Program-made: the position numbers and the translations under genes
In this document: in pieces, positions 17,179-25,450 of the stretch
Position numbering within the stretch: position 1 is the stretch's first letter
How the letters are laid out: each line of letters opens with the position of its first letter
Source of the DNA: Mycobacterium shinjukuense
Lineage (GTDB): Bacteria; Actinomycetota; Actinomycetes; Mycobacteriales; Mycobacteriaceae
Direction: 5' to 3'
Assembly (NCBI RefSeq): GCF_010730055.1
Contig: NZ_AP022575.1
Span: 1,116,001 to 1,180,000 of the forward strand
Length of the DNA: 64,000 nt
Notes under the pieces: model-generated
Database searches by the model: none
What the model saw: the letters and a program-made list of their open reading frames with translations, nothing else
What the model was told of the DNA's origin: nothing

Positions 17179-17204
17179 GGCGCTATCGGCGCCAAAATGG
17201 CGCC
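17179..17204. promoter_or_regulatory. Candidate VapBC autoregulatory operator
   Basis: GGCGC-TATCG-GCGCC (17179-17193) overlaps GGCGCC-AAAAT-GGCGCC (17188-17204), two inverted repeats ending directly at the antitoxin start codon (17205). Ribbon-helix-helix VapB proteins usually bind such repeats in their own promoter. A TATTGT hexamer at 17173-17178 could be the -10. The transcript would be nearly leaderless. Confidence 0.45.
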
Positions 17205-17435
17205 ATGCCGAGCGTACAGATCAAGGACGTTCCCGAAGACACCCACCGAGTCCTCCGGGAGCGAGCCGCACGCGCGCATCAATCACTACAGGAATACCTT
17301 CGGAGTCGGCTGATCGCCGAGGCGAATCAACCCACGCTGGATGAGGTTTTCGACCGCTTCGGCGCACGCCGTGGCGGTCGGGTGTCGTTTAACGCCGCCG
17401 CTGATCACGTTCGGGCGGAACGTGATCGTCGTTGA
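17205..17435 (+). CDS. VapB-type antitoxin (ribbon-helix-helix)
   Basis: 76 residues. The N-terminus PSVQIKDVPEDTHRVLRERA and LQEYLRSRLI form a ribbon-helix-helix DNA-binding fold of the FitA/VapB type, and the basic tail (ADHVRAERDRR) would wrap the toxin. The start ATG 17205 abuts the repeat-rich operator. Its stop overlaps the toxin start by 14 bases, the usual arrangement. It should neutralise the downstream PIN toxin and repress the operon. Confidence 0.85.
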   Translation: MPSVQIKDVPEDTHRVLRERAARAHQSLQEYLRSRLIAEANQPTLDEVFDRFGARRGGRVSFNAAADHVRAERDRR

Positions 17436-17820
17436 CGCGAGCGTATTGGCCGTGGCGTTGGGCGATGATCGGGCTGACGGCCGACATGCCCGGGAACGCT
17501 TGGCGGGCGAAACGCTGGTGGCTCCCGAACTCGTCGACCTCGAGGTGGTCTCGGTGTGGTGCCGCCAGGTTGCGGCGAGGCTGATGCCCGCTCGACGGGC
17601 GGCCAGTGCGGTCGCCGATCTGGCGGATCTGCCGTTGCGTCGGTTCTCGCATCGGCCGCTGCTCCACCGAATATGGCAATTGCGGCACACCGTTACGCCG
17701 TACGATGCCGCATACATTGCGTTGGCTGAGGCTTTTCAGGTCGTGCTGGTTACCGCCGACGCGCGTCTGTCACGCGCTTCGGGTGTCCACTGCGAGATCG
17801 CGGCCATCGGCGGCAGGTAG
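17422..17820 (+). CDS. VapC-type PIN-domain toxin
   Basis: 132 residues from GTG 17422, chosen because IVVDASVLAVALG is the classic PIN N-terminus. The acidic residues expected of a PIN RNase are present: Asp in VVDAS, Glu in LVAPELVDLEV, Asp in TPYDAAYIALAE and Asp in LVTADARLS. It should be an Mg-dependent endoribonuclease held by the antitoxin encoded just upstream. The gene ends 4 bases before the stop of the converging FAD-dependent oxidase gene. Confidence 0.87.
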   Translation: MIVVDASVLAVALGDDRADGRHARERLAGETLVAPELVDLEVVSVWCRQVAARLMPARRAASAVADLADLPLRRFSHRPLLHRIWQLRHTVTPYDAAYIALAEAFQVVLVTADARLSRASGVHCEIAAIGGR

Positions 17821-17824
17821 CTGC

Positions 17825-19204
17825 TCAGGCGTCGCCGAAGACAACGCCGGGGTTGAGGATGCCCGCCGGGTCGAAGCCCTGCTTGATTCGCCGCATCAGG
17901 CTGATCTTGGCCGGGTCTTCGAGCTCGAGGAAGTAGGGGACCTTGGCGCGGCCGATGCCGTGCTCGCCGGAGATCGCGCCACCCAACTCCATTGCGAGCG
18001 CGAAGATGTCGGTCATGAGCTTCTTCTTTTTCGCCGGATCCTTGCACGCGATGGCCATGTGCACGTTGCCATCACCGGCGTGCCCGCAACCGACGGCGGC
18101 GCCGCCGGCGGCGGCCGCCAGACCGCGCGCGGTGGACAGGAACTTCGGCATCGACGCGCGCGGGACGACGGTGTCGATGATGTCGTCGGCGCCGAGCGCC
18201 TTCGCCGCCCAGAACGCCTTCTCGCGCGCCTCGATCAGCTTACGGGCCGAGCCTCCTTCGAGCACGTAGGCGTCGACCGCACCCAACTCCGCGAGCATCT
18301 CACCCGTGGTCTCAATGTCCTCGAACAGCCGATCCGCGGAGCGGTTCTCAAGCGCCACAAGGAGATACGCTTCGCAGCTGTCACGGATGTTGTCGGGAAC
18401 ACCCAGCTCCAGGTTCTGGGTCGAGACGAGTGAGGCCATGGTCGTGTTGTCGATGTACTCCAGGATGGCAGGCGCCAGCCCGCTGGCGAGGATCTTGGGC
18501 ACCGCCGCCATGACCTGGTCGAAGTCGACGAACGGGGCGAGCACGCTGGCGCTGTGCTCGAGGCGCGGGTGCAACTTGACGATCACCTCGGTGACCAAGG
18601 CCAGGGTTCCCTCCGAGCCGATAATCAGCTGGGTGAGGTCGTAGCCGGTGGACACCTTCGCGATTTTGCCGCCGGTTCGGATGATCTCGCCGGTTGGCAG
18701 CACCGCCTGCAACCCGAGCACGTTGTGACGGGCTATCCCGTACTTGACTGCGCGCATCCCGCCGGCGTTGGTGCCGACATTCCCGCCGACACTCGAGGAC
18801 AGCTCGCCCGGGTACACCATGTAGCCCAGCCCGTGGTCGACGGTTGCGGCGTCCAGATCGGTCAGCGTCACCCCAGGCTGGACCACGGCCACCTGGTTGA
18901 CCACGTCGACCTCCAGGACCTTATTCATTCGGTCGAAAGCGATCAACAGCCCACCCGGCAGCGGCCGCGCCGCCCCCGACAAGCCGCACCCGGACCCGCG
19001 GGCGGTCACTGGAACGCCGCGTTCCGAGGCGGCCTGCAGCAGCTTCGAAACCTCTTCCGCGCTCGCCGGCCTGGCAAGGTAGGCCGGCTTTTGCGGCGGC
19101 TTCGTCAACTCCTCGTCGTGTGCATAGTCCTCGGGGATCGCATCGCCGGTCAGCAGGTTGTTGCTCCCGACAATCTCCGCGAACCGCGCCGCCATGTCGC
19201 TCAT
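17825..19204 (-). CDS. FAD-binding glycolate/D-lactate-type dehydrogenase (Rv2280 type)
   Basis: 459 residues from ATG 19204, with GAAGGTGAGG upstream; a GTG at 19216 is also in frame. PCMH-type FAD domain: PVTARGSGCGLSGAARP, VVQPGVTLTDLDAATVDHGL, GGNVGTNAGGMRAVKYG and IIGSEGTLALVTEV. C-terminal FAD-oxidase domain ends VGCGHAGDGNVHM and GAISGEHGIGRAK...PAGILNPGVVF. This is the GlcD/D-lactate/D-2-hydroxyglutarate dehydrogenase family; the substrate is not certain. Length equals my memory of Rv2280. Monocistronic as far as the context shows. Confidence 0.88.
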   Translation of the reverse strand: MSDMAARFAEIVGSNNLLTGDAIPEDYAHDEELTKPPQKPAYLARPASAEEVSKLLQAASERGVPVTARGSGCGLSGAARPLPGGLLIAFDRMNKVLEVDVVNQVAVVQPGVTLTDLDAATVDHGLGYMVYPGELSSSVGGNVGTNAGGMRAVKYGIARHNVLGLQAVLPTGEIIRTGGKIAKVSTGYDLTQLIIGSEGTLALVTEVIVKLHPRLEHSASVLAPFVDFDQVMAAVPKILASGLAPAILEYIDNTTMASLVSTQNLELGVPDNIRDSCEAYLLVALENRSADRLFEDIETTGEMLAELGAVDAYVLEGGSARKLIEAREKAFWAAKALGADDIIDTVVPRASMPKFLSTARGLAAAAGGAAVGCGHAGDGNVHMAIACKDPAKKKKLMTDIFALAMELGGAISGEHGIGRAKVPYFLELEDPAKISLMRRIKQGFDPAGILNPGVVFGDA

Positions 19205-19351
19205 CGAAGACCTCACCTTCTCGCGCTGGGTAGCTGCCGACAGCGACTCACTCTATAGCTGGCACAGGGGGGTCGGTAGGTAGCTGTGCGGCTGGTATGG
19301 CCACGTCGGGTGCGGCGGGAGGTCGCGTTGCGTGGCGCGACAACGCGCCGC

Positions 19352-19603
19352 TCAACACTCGCAGGCCAGGCCGTCGTTGTCCCGGTCCTGCTTGGGGCAA
19401 TAGGCCGGGTCATCGCGGGAAATGTTGCATCTGCCGTTCGCCTTCGCGTCGGTGCAATTCCGGTAGACACAGGTCCCGTGTGCGCTCATCTCGGTGCAGC
19501 TTGTGTCGGCCGGTTCCGCCCGGCCGGCCGGCGCGGCGCCTGCGGCCACACCGCAGGCGGCGGCCGCGATAGCTGCGGCCGCACAAAGCGTACGAACCGT
19601 CAT
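19352..19603 (-). CDS. Small secreted protein with an excalibur calcium-binding motif
   Basis: 83 residues from ATG 19603. A signal peptide (TVRTLCAAAAIAAAACGVA...AGRAEPA) leads to a Cys-rich mature part whose C-terminus, YCPKQDRDNDGLACEC, is the excalibur motif DxDxDGxxCE. Six Cys in about 50 residues (CTE, CVY, CTD, CNI, CPK, CEC) suggest disulfides outside the membrane. The longer open frame upstream is not needed. It follows the cyclase gene on the same strand but 80 bases away. Confidence 0.82.
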   Translation of the reverse strand: MTVRTLCAAAAIAAAACGVAAGAAPAGRAEPADTSCTEMSAHGTCVYRNCTDAKANGRCNISRDDPAYCPKQDRDNDGLACEC

Positions 19604-19684
19604 GGATCCGCTCCGTGTGAAGGATGCCTGACCGTACGTCTGGGAGCGTACGCGGGGATTGGTGGGCACACAATCGCCGAACAG

Positions 19685-22600
19685 CTACCGAAAACCGCTG
19701 CGCTCGAGTTCGCCGTGGCCGCGTTGCGCGAAGGCGATCGCGTCCTCGGTGGATAGGTCGGCACCTGTGGCCCAAGCGCGGTCAAAGTCCTTCTGTCCCA
19801 ATGCCTCCCGAACAGACGCCAGCACGGCGTCGTGGCCGGCTTGATACATCGGGAAGCGCGCATGCCCCATGCGCTGTCGGATGGCTTGGGCCGCGCCCAA
19901 CAATCCCGCCGCGTGCGAGTGGGCACCGCGGTCGAACGCCAGGTGGCCGAGGCACTCGAGGGTGTCGGCCACCCGCAGATACCCCTGGGTGCGGGCAGCG
20001 ATCGCCAGGGCCTCGTGGGCGTCGTGCTCGGCCTGTTCCTGCTCACCCTGGGCGATCTCGGCAACGGCCCGTACCGTCAGCGCCACCATCTTGTGCCAGC
20101 CCTGGACCACCGCGACGGTGTCGTCTGCCCAGCGGCGCGCCGTCGCCGGATCGCCGCAGGCCACTACCGCCTCGGCCATGGGAGTGATGCTTCTGGTGAA
20201 GGCTTCGCGCAGCGGATTGGTGTGCTGCCAGGCCATTTCGCACGCCCGTCGGGCGGACACGGCGTCGCCGCAGGCCAAGGCGGCTTGAGCGAGCGCGGCA
20301 TTCACCGAGTCCGCCGAGAACCCGCCCATAGCCTCCGAGGCCGCCAGGGCGGATCGCGCCGCGGTGTGCGCGGCGTCCGCGCGCCCCTGGTAGGCGAGCA
20401 CCGCGGCTTGGCTAACATGGCCGAACACCATCATGGTGTGGTCCGCGGCCGCTTCGGCCTCGTCGGTCACGGTGTCGAGGATCCGGCTGGCCTGTGCGAG
20501 CTCTCCCCGCATCATCAGCGCGGACCCCAGCCACGCGCGGCAATCCCGCGAGAAGAACCGGTCACCGATCGCGTCGGCGAGGGCGAGTCCTTCGCCGGCG
20601 GCCGCCCCACCCGCGATCGGTTCACCGGCGACACAGCCCGCGGTCGCCTGATAGCTGAAGATTTGACACAGGGCCCATTGGTCGCCGTCGGTGCGGACCA
20701 GATCGATCGCTTCGGCGAAGTACGGCCGCGACGGCTCGGTGCCGTAGAGCGCAAGCATCCCGCGAGCGATCAGGGCTCGGGCGAGCAGTGCTGGGTCGTC
20801 GAGCCCACGCGCGATGTCCAAGGCCTCCTGCGTCTTCCCCAGGTCCGTCGGAACTCCCACCCACGCGGCGAGGATGCTGCGCTGGGCCACCGCGCGCGCC
20901 CACAGTGCCGGCGCCATCTTCGGGCTACGCTCGTCGGCCAGGCCGGCGTCCAACTCGGCCAGCGCCTCCAGGGCGCGACCGCCCCGTAACCACAACGGGC
21001 GCAATGACAAAACGAGCCGCAGGGACGTCTCGAAGTCGAAGTTCGCTCTACTCCACGCGAACGCGGCGCGCAGGTTGTCGATCTCGGCTCGCGCCCAGGC
21101 CAGCAGCTGCTCGTCATAAGCGTGGCCGCGTGACGCCAACTCTGCGGCCGCGGCCGCGAAGTGGTCACGGTGGCGGGCGCGAACCTGGTCGGCCTCACCC
21201 GACTCGTCCAGCCTTTCCTGGGCGTACTGGCGTACCGTCTCTAGCATTCGGTATCGCATTCCCTGGCCGGTGTCGTCGGCGGCCACCAATGATTTGTCGA
21301 CCAACAGGCTCAGTTGGTCGAGTAGCTGGTAGCGCTGCACGTCATTGGCGGCGCCCACGGTTTGGGCGGCATCCAGGTCGAATCCGCCGGCAAACACCGC
21401 CAGTCGGCGGAACAACACTTGCTCGGGCTCGGTGAGCAGCGCATGCGACCAATCCATCGAAGCCCGCAGCGTCTGCTGTCGAGGCACCGCCGTCCGCGCA
21501 CCCCCGGTCAACAGGTGAAACCTGTCATGCAGGCTATCGACGATCTGGGGCAACGACAGCGCCCGAACCCGTGCTGCGGCCAGCTCGATCGCCAACGGCA
21601 TGCCGTCGAGGCGCTGGCAGATCTCCTCCACCAGCGCGATATTGTCTTCGTCCACAACGAATTCAGGACGAACATGGCGGGCGCGTTCGGCGAACAGCTC
21701 GACGGCCTCGTCGGTGATCGACAGCGATGGCACCCGCCAGGTCAGCTCGCCGGGCACCCCGAGTGGTTCCCGGCTGGTGGCCAGAATCGTCAACCGCGGG
21801 CAGGCTTTGAGCAGCTCGACGACCAGGCTCCGGCACGCATCCAGCAGGTGCTCGCAGTTGTTGAGCAGCAGCAGGATCCTCTTCTCGCCGATGAAATGCC
21901 GCAGGGTGTCCATGGGGGAGCGGCCGGGCTGATCGGGCAGGTCCAGGGCGCGTGCGACGGTGACCGTTACCGCAACGGGATCGGTGATCGGAGCCAGTCC
22001 GATAAACCACACCCCGTCGGCGAACTCGGTGTTGAGCGCAGCGGCGACCTCGACGGAAAGCCGCGTCTTGCCGGCGCCGCCGGTCCCGGTCAGGGTGACC
22101 AGCCGGTTGCTGGTGGCGATGCGACGCAGCTGGGCCAGTTCGGATCGTCGCCCGACGAAACTGGTCAGTTGAGCCGGAAGATTATGTAGGACAACCGTAT
22201 TGCGAACGCGCAGCGGCGGGAACTCGTTGCGCAGGGCGGGATGGCACAACTGCACCACCCGTTCGGGCCGCGGCAGATCACGCAGCGGATAGCTGCCCAG
22301 TTCGGTCAGCCACACACCGTCGGGTAGGTGGTCGATGACCAGCAGTTCGGTGACCCCCGACAGCACGGTCTGGCCGCCATGGGCCAGGTCGCGGAGCCGT
22401 GCGGCGCGGTTGATCGTGGGACCGGCGTAGTTGGCCTCGTCGCGCAGCTGGATCTCGCCGGTGTGCACCCCGATGCGCAGCCGGATCGGTGCCGGAGAGG
22501 CGCGCTGTAACGCCAAGGCGCAGGCCACCGCGTCGCTGGCGCGGGCGAACGCGGCCACGAAGCTGTCGCCCTCGCCCTGTTCCAGCGGGCGCACGCCATG

Positions 22601-22747
22601 GTGGGCTTCGATGGTCTCGGTCACCGTCTGGTTGAGCCGGGCGAGCGCGGCGGCCATCTGCTCGGGCAGCGTTTCCCATAGCCGCGTCGAGCCCTCGACG
22701 TCGGCCAACAGCAGCGTCACCGTTCCGGTGGGCAGCAACTCGGTCAA
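19685..22747 (-). CDS. Class III cyclase-STAND ATPase (AfsR/Rv2488c-like) lacking the LuxR domain
   Basis: 1020 residues. Residues 8-170 are a class III nucleotide cyclase domain with metal-binding LLADVEGST (Asp16) and GEGDSF, and the NRAARL transition-state Asn-Arg. The substrate-selecting Lys position reads EQGEGD, so Gln replaces Lys. Residues 190-520 are an NB-ARC/STAND ATPase with P-loop TGTGGAGKT and LLLLNNCEHLLD (Walker B). Residues 540-1000 are helical TPR-like repeats. M. tuberculosis relatives of about 1100 residues end in a LuxR HTH; this one stops at RGHGELERSGFR, just where it would begin. Its ATG overlaps the upstream reductase stop (ATGA). Confidence 0.87.
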   Translation of the reverse strand: MTELLPTGTVTLLLADVEGSTRLWETLPEQMAAALARLNQTVTETIEAHHGVRPLEQGEGDSFVAAFARASDAVACALALQRASPAPIRLRIGVHTGEIQLRDEANYAGPTINRAARLRDLAHGGQTVLSGVTELLVIDHLPDGVWLTELGSYPLRDLPRPERVVQLCHPALRNEFPPLRVRNTVVLHNLPAQLTSFVGRRSELAQLRRIATSNRLVTLTGTGGAGKTRLSVEVAAALNTEFADGVWFIGLAPITDPVAVTVTVARALDLPDQPGRSPMDTLRHFIGEKRILLLLNNCEHLLDACRSLVVELLKACPRLTILATSREPLGVPGELTWRVPSLSITDEAVELFAERARHVRPEFVVDEDNIALVEEICQRLDGMPLAIELAAARVRALSLPQIVDSLHDRFHLLTGGARTAVPRQQTLRASMDWSHALLTEPEQVLFRRLAVFAGGFDLDAAQTVGAANDVQRYQLLDQLSLLVDKSLVAADDTGQGMRYRMLETVRQYAQERLDESGEADQVRARHRDHFAAAAAELASRGHAYDEQLLAWARAEIDNLRAAFAWSRANFDFETSLRLVLSLRPLWLRGGRALEALAELDAGLADERSPKMAPALWARAVAQRSILAAWVGVPTDLGKTQEALDIARGLDDPALLARALIARGMLALYGTEPSRPYFAEAIDLVRTDGDQWALCQIFSYQATAGCVAGEPIAGGAAAGEGLALADAIGDRFFSRDCRAWLGSALMMRGELAQASRILDTVTDEAEAAADHTMMVFGHVSQAAVLAYQGRADAAHTAARSALAASEAMGGFSADSVNAALAQAALACGDAVSARRACEMAWQHTNPLREAFTRSITPMAEAVVACGDPATARRWADDTVAVVQGWHKMVALTVRAVAEIAQGEQEQAEHDAHEALAIAARTQGYLRVADTLECLGHLAFDRGAHSHAAGLLGAAQAIRQRMGHARFPMYQAGHDAVLASVREALGQKDFDRAWATGADLSTEDAIAFAQRGHGELERSGFR

Positions 22748-23271
22748 ACCCGACTCACTCGGTGCGGCATTCGCTCATTTACCGGGCTTTGGTGCAGCCA
22801 GACGAAGTCGTGAATTCCGGCTAGTTGCAACATGATCCGCGACCTCATCGGCCACGCCCGCATCGGCGTGGATCCGGACATGACCTCGGGCCGCTCTACC
22901 CGATAGCTGCGACCTTTCCAGGTGAGCGTGCCCACTCCGGCGGCCACCAGGTTTCGGTACCAGTCGGTGCTCGCGCCGTACGTCAACGGCACCAGGAAGC
23001 CGTCACCGAAGGTGTTCGTGCCCAGCGACGTCTGGTAGCTGCGCCCGCTGCGGCGCCCCACGTGGGTGAGCAGCCCCAACGACGACCGCCGGGTCCCTGA
23101 GATGCTGCGGGTCATGTCGTTGCAGCCCTTCAGGAACGTCCGAAACGTGCCACACCGGAGCAGCTGGTCCCGGTTTCGTCGGAAGATCCTGAGCAACAAC
23201 GTCAACCATATCGGCGCCACACCACCGGCGAAGACGGCGAGTAGGACGCCTGCCCATCCTCGCCTGCTCAT
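22744..23271 (-). CDS. Ddn-type deazaflavin (F420)-dependent nitroreductase-family protein
   Basis: 175 residues. The N-terminus is hydrophobic (AGVLLAVFAGGVAPIWLTLLLRIF), probably a membrane anchor. The split-beta-barrel core has LLTHVGRRSGRSYQTSLGTNTFGDGFLVPLTYGASTDWYRNLVAAG, the hallmark pattern of the Ddn/FDOR-B group that uses F420H2 to reduce quinones or nitro compounds. Its stop overlaps the cyclase-STAND start by 4 bases (22744-22747), so the two are co-translated, which is an unusual pairing. Confidence 0.85.
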   Translation of the reverse strand: MSRRGWAGVLLAVFAGGVAPIWLTLLLRIFRRNRDQLLRCGTFRTFLKGCNDMTRSISGTRRSSLGLLTHVGRRSGRSYQTSLGTNTFGDGFLVPLTYGASTDWYRNLVAAGVGTLTWKGRSYRVERPEVMSGSTPMRAWPMRSRIMLQLAGIHDFVWLHQSPVNERMPHRVSRV

Positions 23272-24043
23272 CCGCTGAGCCTACCCCTGCCACGCCAGCG
23301 GGCCTGCGTCAATTGTCATCGCGCGGCCAACAGGGCCAGCCCTGGCGCCCGACTCAGCCCTCCGGGTAGCTCCATGCGGATAGTCGCTCGGCGATCTTCT
23401 CGAGATCGGGCATCATACCCGCGGCGACCTGGATGACGAATTCGAAACGGTCGTCCTGCGGAGCGCGGATCCACGCCCGTCGATCGCCAGGAATGTCCGG
23501 CAGGCTGTCCATGCGAGTCGCTCGTTTCCATGTCGACGGCACGTGATTCCGCGCCAAAGAGTGCATGAGCGCGGCGGCCTTGAGGTGCAGGCTTGGGCAG
23601 GCGTCCCGATCGAATACCGACGTGCGGAGATGACCGTTCACCGCCGGTGACCGATGTCGTGCGGTCGTTGGCACCATAGCGTCCGCTGAGGACGTAGCGG
23701 ACGTGGCGCTCGCAGGTTCGCCCGGTCGGGGGTGCGCGACGGGCATCGACCGCCGGCTGTCGTGGAGAAACTTGACCGGCTCCGTCGAGTTGCTGGATCG
23801 TCCGCACTTGCGCGTCGACACCTCGTTGGTCCACAACCCATCGGCCCAAGATGCCCGGCCAGCGCCGTCCGCGCTCCGGTAGGCCAGGTTGACAGCCGCC
23901 AGACGGCACGTCAATGCCCCTTGCTGGCGTGGCGAACGTTACGCGCTGTTTGCAAACCGCGTTGCCGAACTGTCTGCTTGACACCCCGGCCGCCATTACC
24001 CTACAGGTGTTTAAGAACGCTTGCTGCCTGGAATGGGGGGGAG
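23272..24043. other. Gene-poor gap around a doc remnant
   Basis: About 770 bases before cyp128. The part at 23354-23650 on the minus strand is a broken doc toxin gene (annotated separately). I could not find a matching Phd antitoxin upstream of it. The stretch 23660-24040 has no recognisable coding content; the last 20 bases carry the GGGGGGAG ribosome site of cyp128. Confidence 0.5.
23354..23650 (-). pseudogene. Fic/Doc-family toxin, frameshifted remnant
   Basis: Read on the minus strand, one frame gives HLRTSVFDRDACPSLHLKAA and LMHSLARNH, the N-terminal half of a Doc protein. The reading then moves to another frame for HGNERLAWTACRTFLAIDG, the expected (D)GNKRLAW active-site helix, and returns to the first frame for APQDDRFEFVIQVAAG and LEKIAERLSAW, the typical C-terminus. 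Two compensating frameshifts and changes in the HxFx(D)GNKR motif mean the gene is dead. A single open frame covers the region but mistranslates the middle. The N-terminal ~30 residues and the antitoxin are not recognisable. Confidence 0.7.
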
Positions 24044-25450
24044 ATGACGGCGACGCGGTTCACCTCCGAGGTTGCGGTGGGCGGGGGGCGATGCCCGGTT
24101 GCGCAGGGCATGCCGGACCGGCCGACCGGTCCGGACATGACCGTCTCGGCGGCATGGCGGGACGCGCGGATCGTGCGAACCTATGGCCCCGACGTCGCCA
24201 AGGCGCTCGCAGCCCGGGCCGCAGCCAAGGCCCGGTCCCGGCTGGTCGGTAGCCGCGGCCGAAAGGATGTGCAGCTCACCGACTTCGATCCGTTTGATCC
24301 CGCGACGGCCGCCGATCCTTACCCGCATTACCGCGAGCTTTTGGCCGGCGAGCGGGTGCAGTACAACCCCAAGCGGGACGTCTACATCCTGAGTCGATAC
24401 GCCGATGTCCGCCAGGCCGCACGTAACCACGATGCGTTGTCCAGCGCCCGCGGCGTCACCTTTTCGCAGGGACGGCTGCCGTTCCTGCCCACGTCCGATC
24501 CACCGGCGCACACCCGGATGCGTAAGCAACTGGCTCCGGCGATGGCGCGTCGTGCCCTGGAGAAATGGCGCCCGATGGTCGACCAGACCGCCCGCGAGTT
24601 GATCGGCGCGCTGTTGACCCAGACGCCCGCGGACGTCGTCGCCACCGTGGCCGCACCGATGCCGATGCGCACCATCACCAACGTTCTGGGTGTGGCGGCA
24701 TCGGACGAGGCGGCCTTCTGCCGCCTGTCCAATCAGGCGGTTCGGATCACCGACGTCAACCTGTCAGTGTCGGGGCTGGTTTCGCTGCTGCACGGCTTCA
24801 CCGGATTTCGGCGATTGCGTGCGTTCTTCGCTCACCGGCGTGACAACGGGCTGCTTCGGGAGTGCACCGTTCTCGGCCAGCTTGCCGCGCATGCCGAGCA
24901 TGGTCGGCTCAGCGACGACGAATTGTTCTTCTTTGCGGTGCTGCTGCTGGTTGCCGGCTATGAGACCACGGCGAACATGATCAGCACCCTGTTTCTCACC
25001 CTCGCCGACTATCCCGATCAGCTCAGGCTGCTTGCGCAGCGGCCAGATCTGATCCCGTCGGCGGTCGAGGAGCAATTGCGATTTGTATCGCCGATCCAAA
25101 ACATCTGCCGCACAACGCGGGTCGATTATCCGGTCGGAAAGGCCGTCATTCCGGCGGGATCACTGGTGCTGCTGGCGTGGGGTGCGGCCAATCGTGACCC
25201 ACGCCAGTACGACAACCCGGATGTGTTTCGTGCCGACCGCAACCCGACCGGACATCTCGCGTTCGGCTCGGGGATTCACCTGTGTCCCGGTACCCAGCTG
25301 GCGCGCATGGAGGGCCAAGCCGTGCTGCGCGAGATCGTCACCAACATCGACCGGATAACGGTGGTCGAGCCACCGGCCTGGACGACCAACGCCAACCTTC
25401 GCGGGCTGACCCGGCTACGGGTGGCCGTGACGCCCCGCGCAACCCCATGA
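24044..25450 (+). CDS. cyp128: Cytochrome P450 CYP128
   Basis: 468 residues from ATG 24044 (GGGGGGAG just upstream); the frame is open much further back but without coding character. P450 signatures: I-helix LLLVAGYETTANM, K-helix EEQLRF (ExxR), and heme loop FGSGIHLCPGTQLAR with the axial Cys. Next to stf3 with an ATGA overlap, it matches the M. tuberculosis CYP128-Stf3 pair. There CYP128 is known to hydroxylate the end of the menaquinone MK-9(H2) side chain so that Stf3 can add sulfate. The 60-residue N-terminal extension rich in Ala/Arg before LTDFDPFDP is unusual for a soluble P450. Confidence 0.9.
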   Translation: MTATRFTSEVAVGGGRCPVAQGMPDRPTGPDMTVSAAWRDARIVRTYGPDVAKALAARAAAKARSRLVGSRGRKDVQLTDFDPFDPATAADPYPHYRELLAGERVQYNPKRDVYILSRYADVRQAARNHDALSSARGVTFSQGRLPFLPTSDPPAHTRMRKQLAPAMARRALEKWRPMVDQTARELIGALLTQTPADVVATVAAPMPMRTITNVLGVAASDEAAFCRLSNQAVRITDVNLSVSGLVSLLHGFTGFRRLRAFFAHRRDNGLLRECTVLGQLAAHAEHGRLSDDELFFFAVLLLVAGYETTANMISTLFLTLADYPDQLRLLAQRPDLIPSAVEEQLRFVSPIQNICRTTRVDYPVGKAVIPAGSLVLLAWGAANRDPRQYDNPDVFRADRNPTGHLAFGSGIHLCPGTQLARMEGQAVLREIVTNIDRITVVEPPAWTTNANLRGLTRLRVAVTPRATP

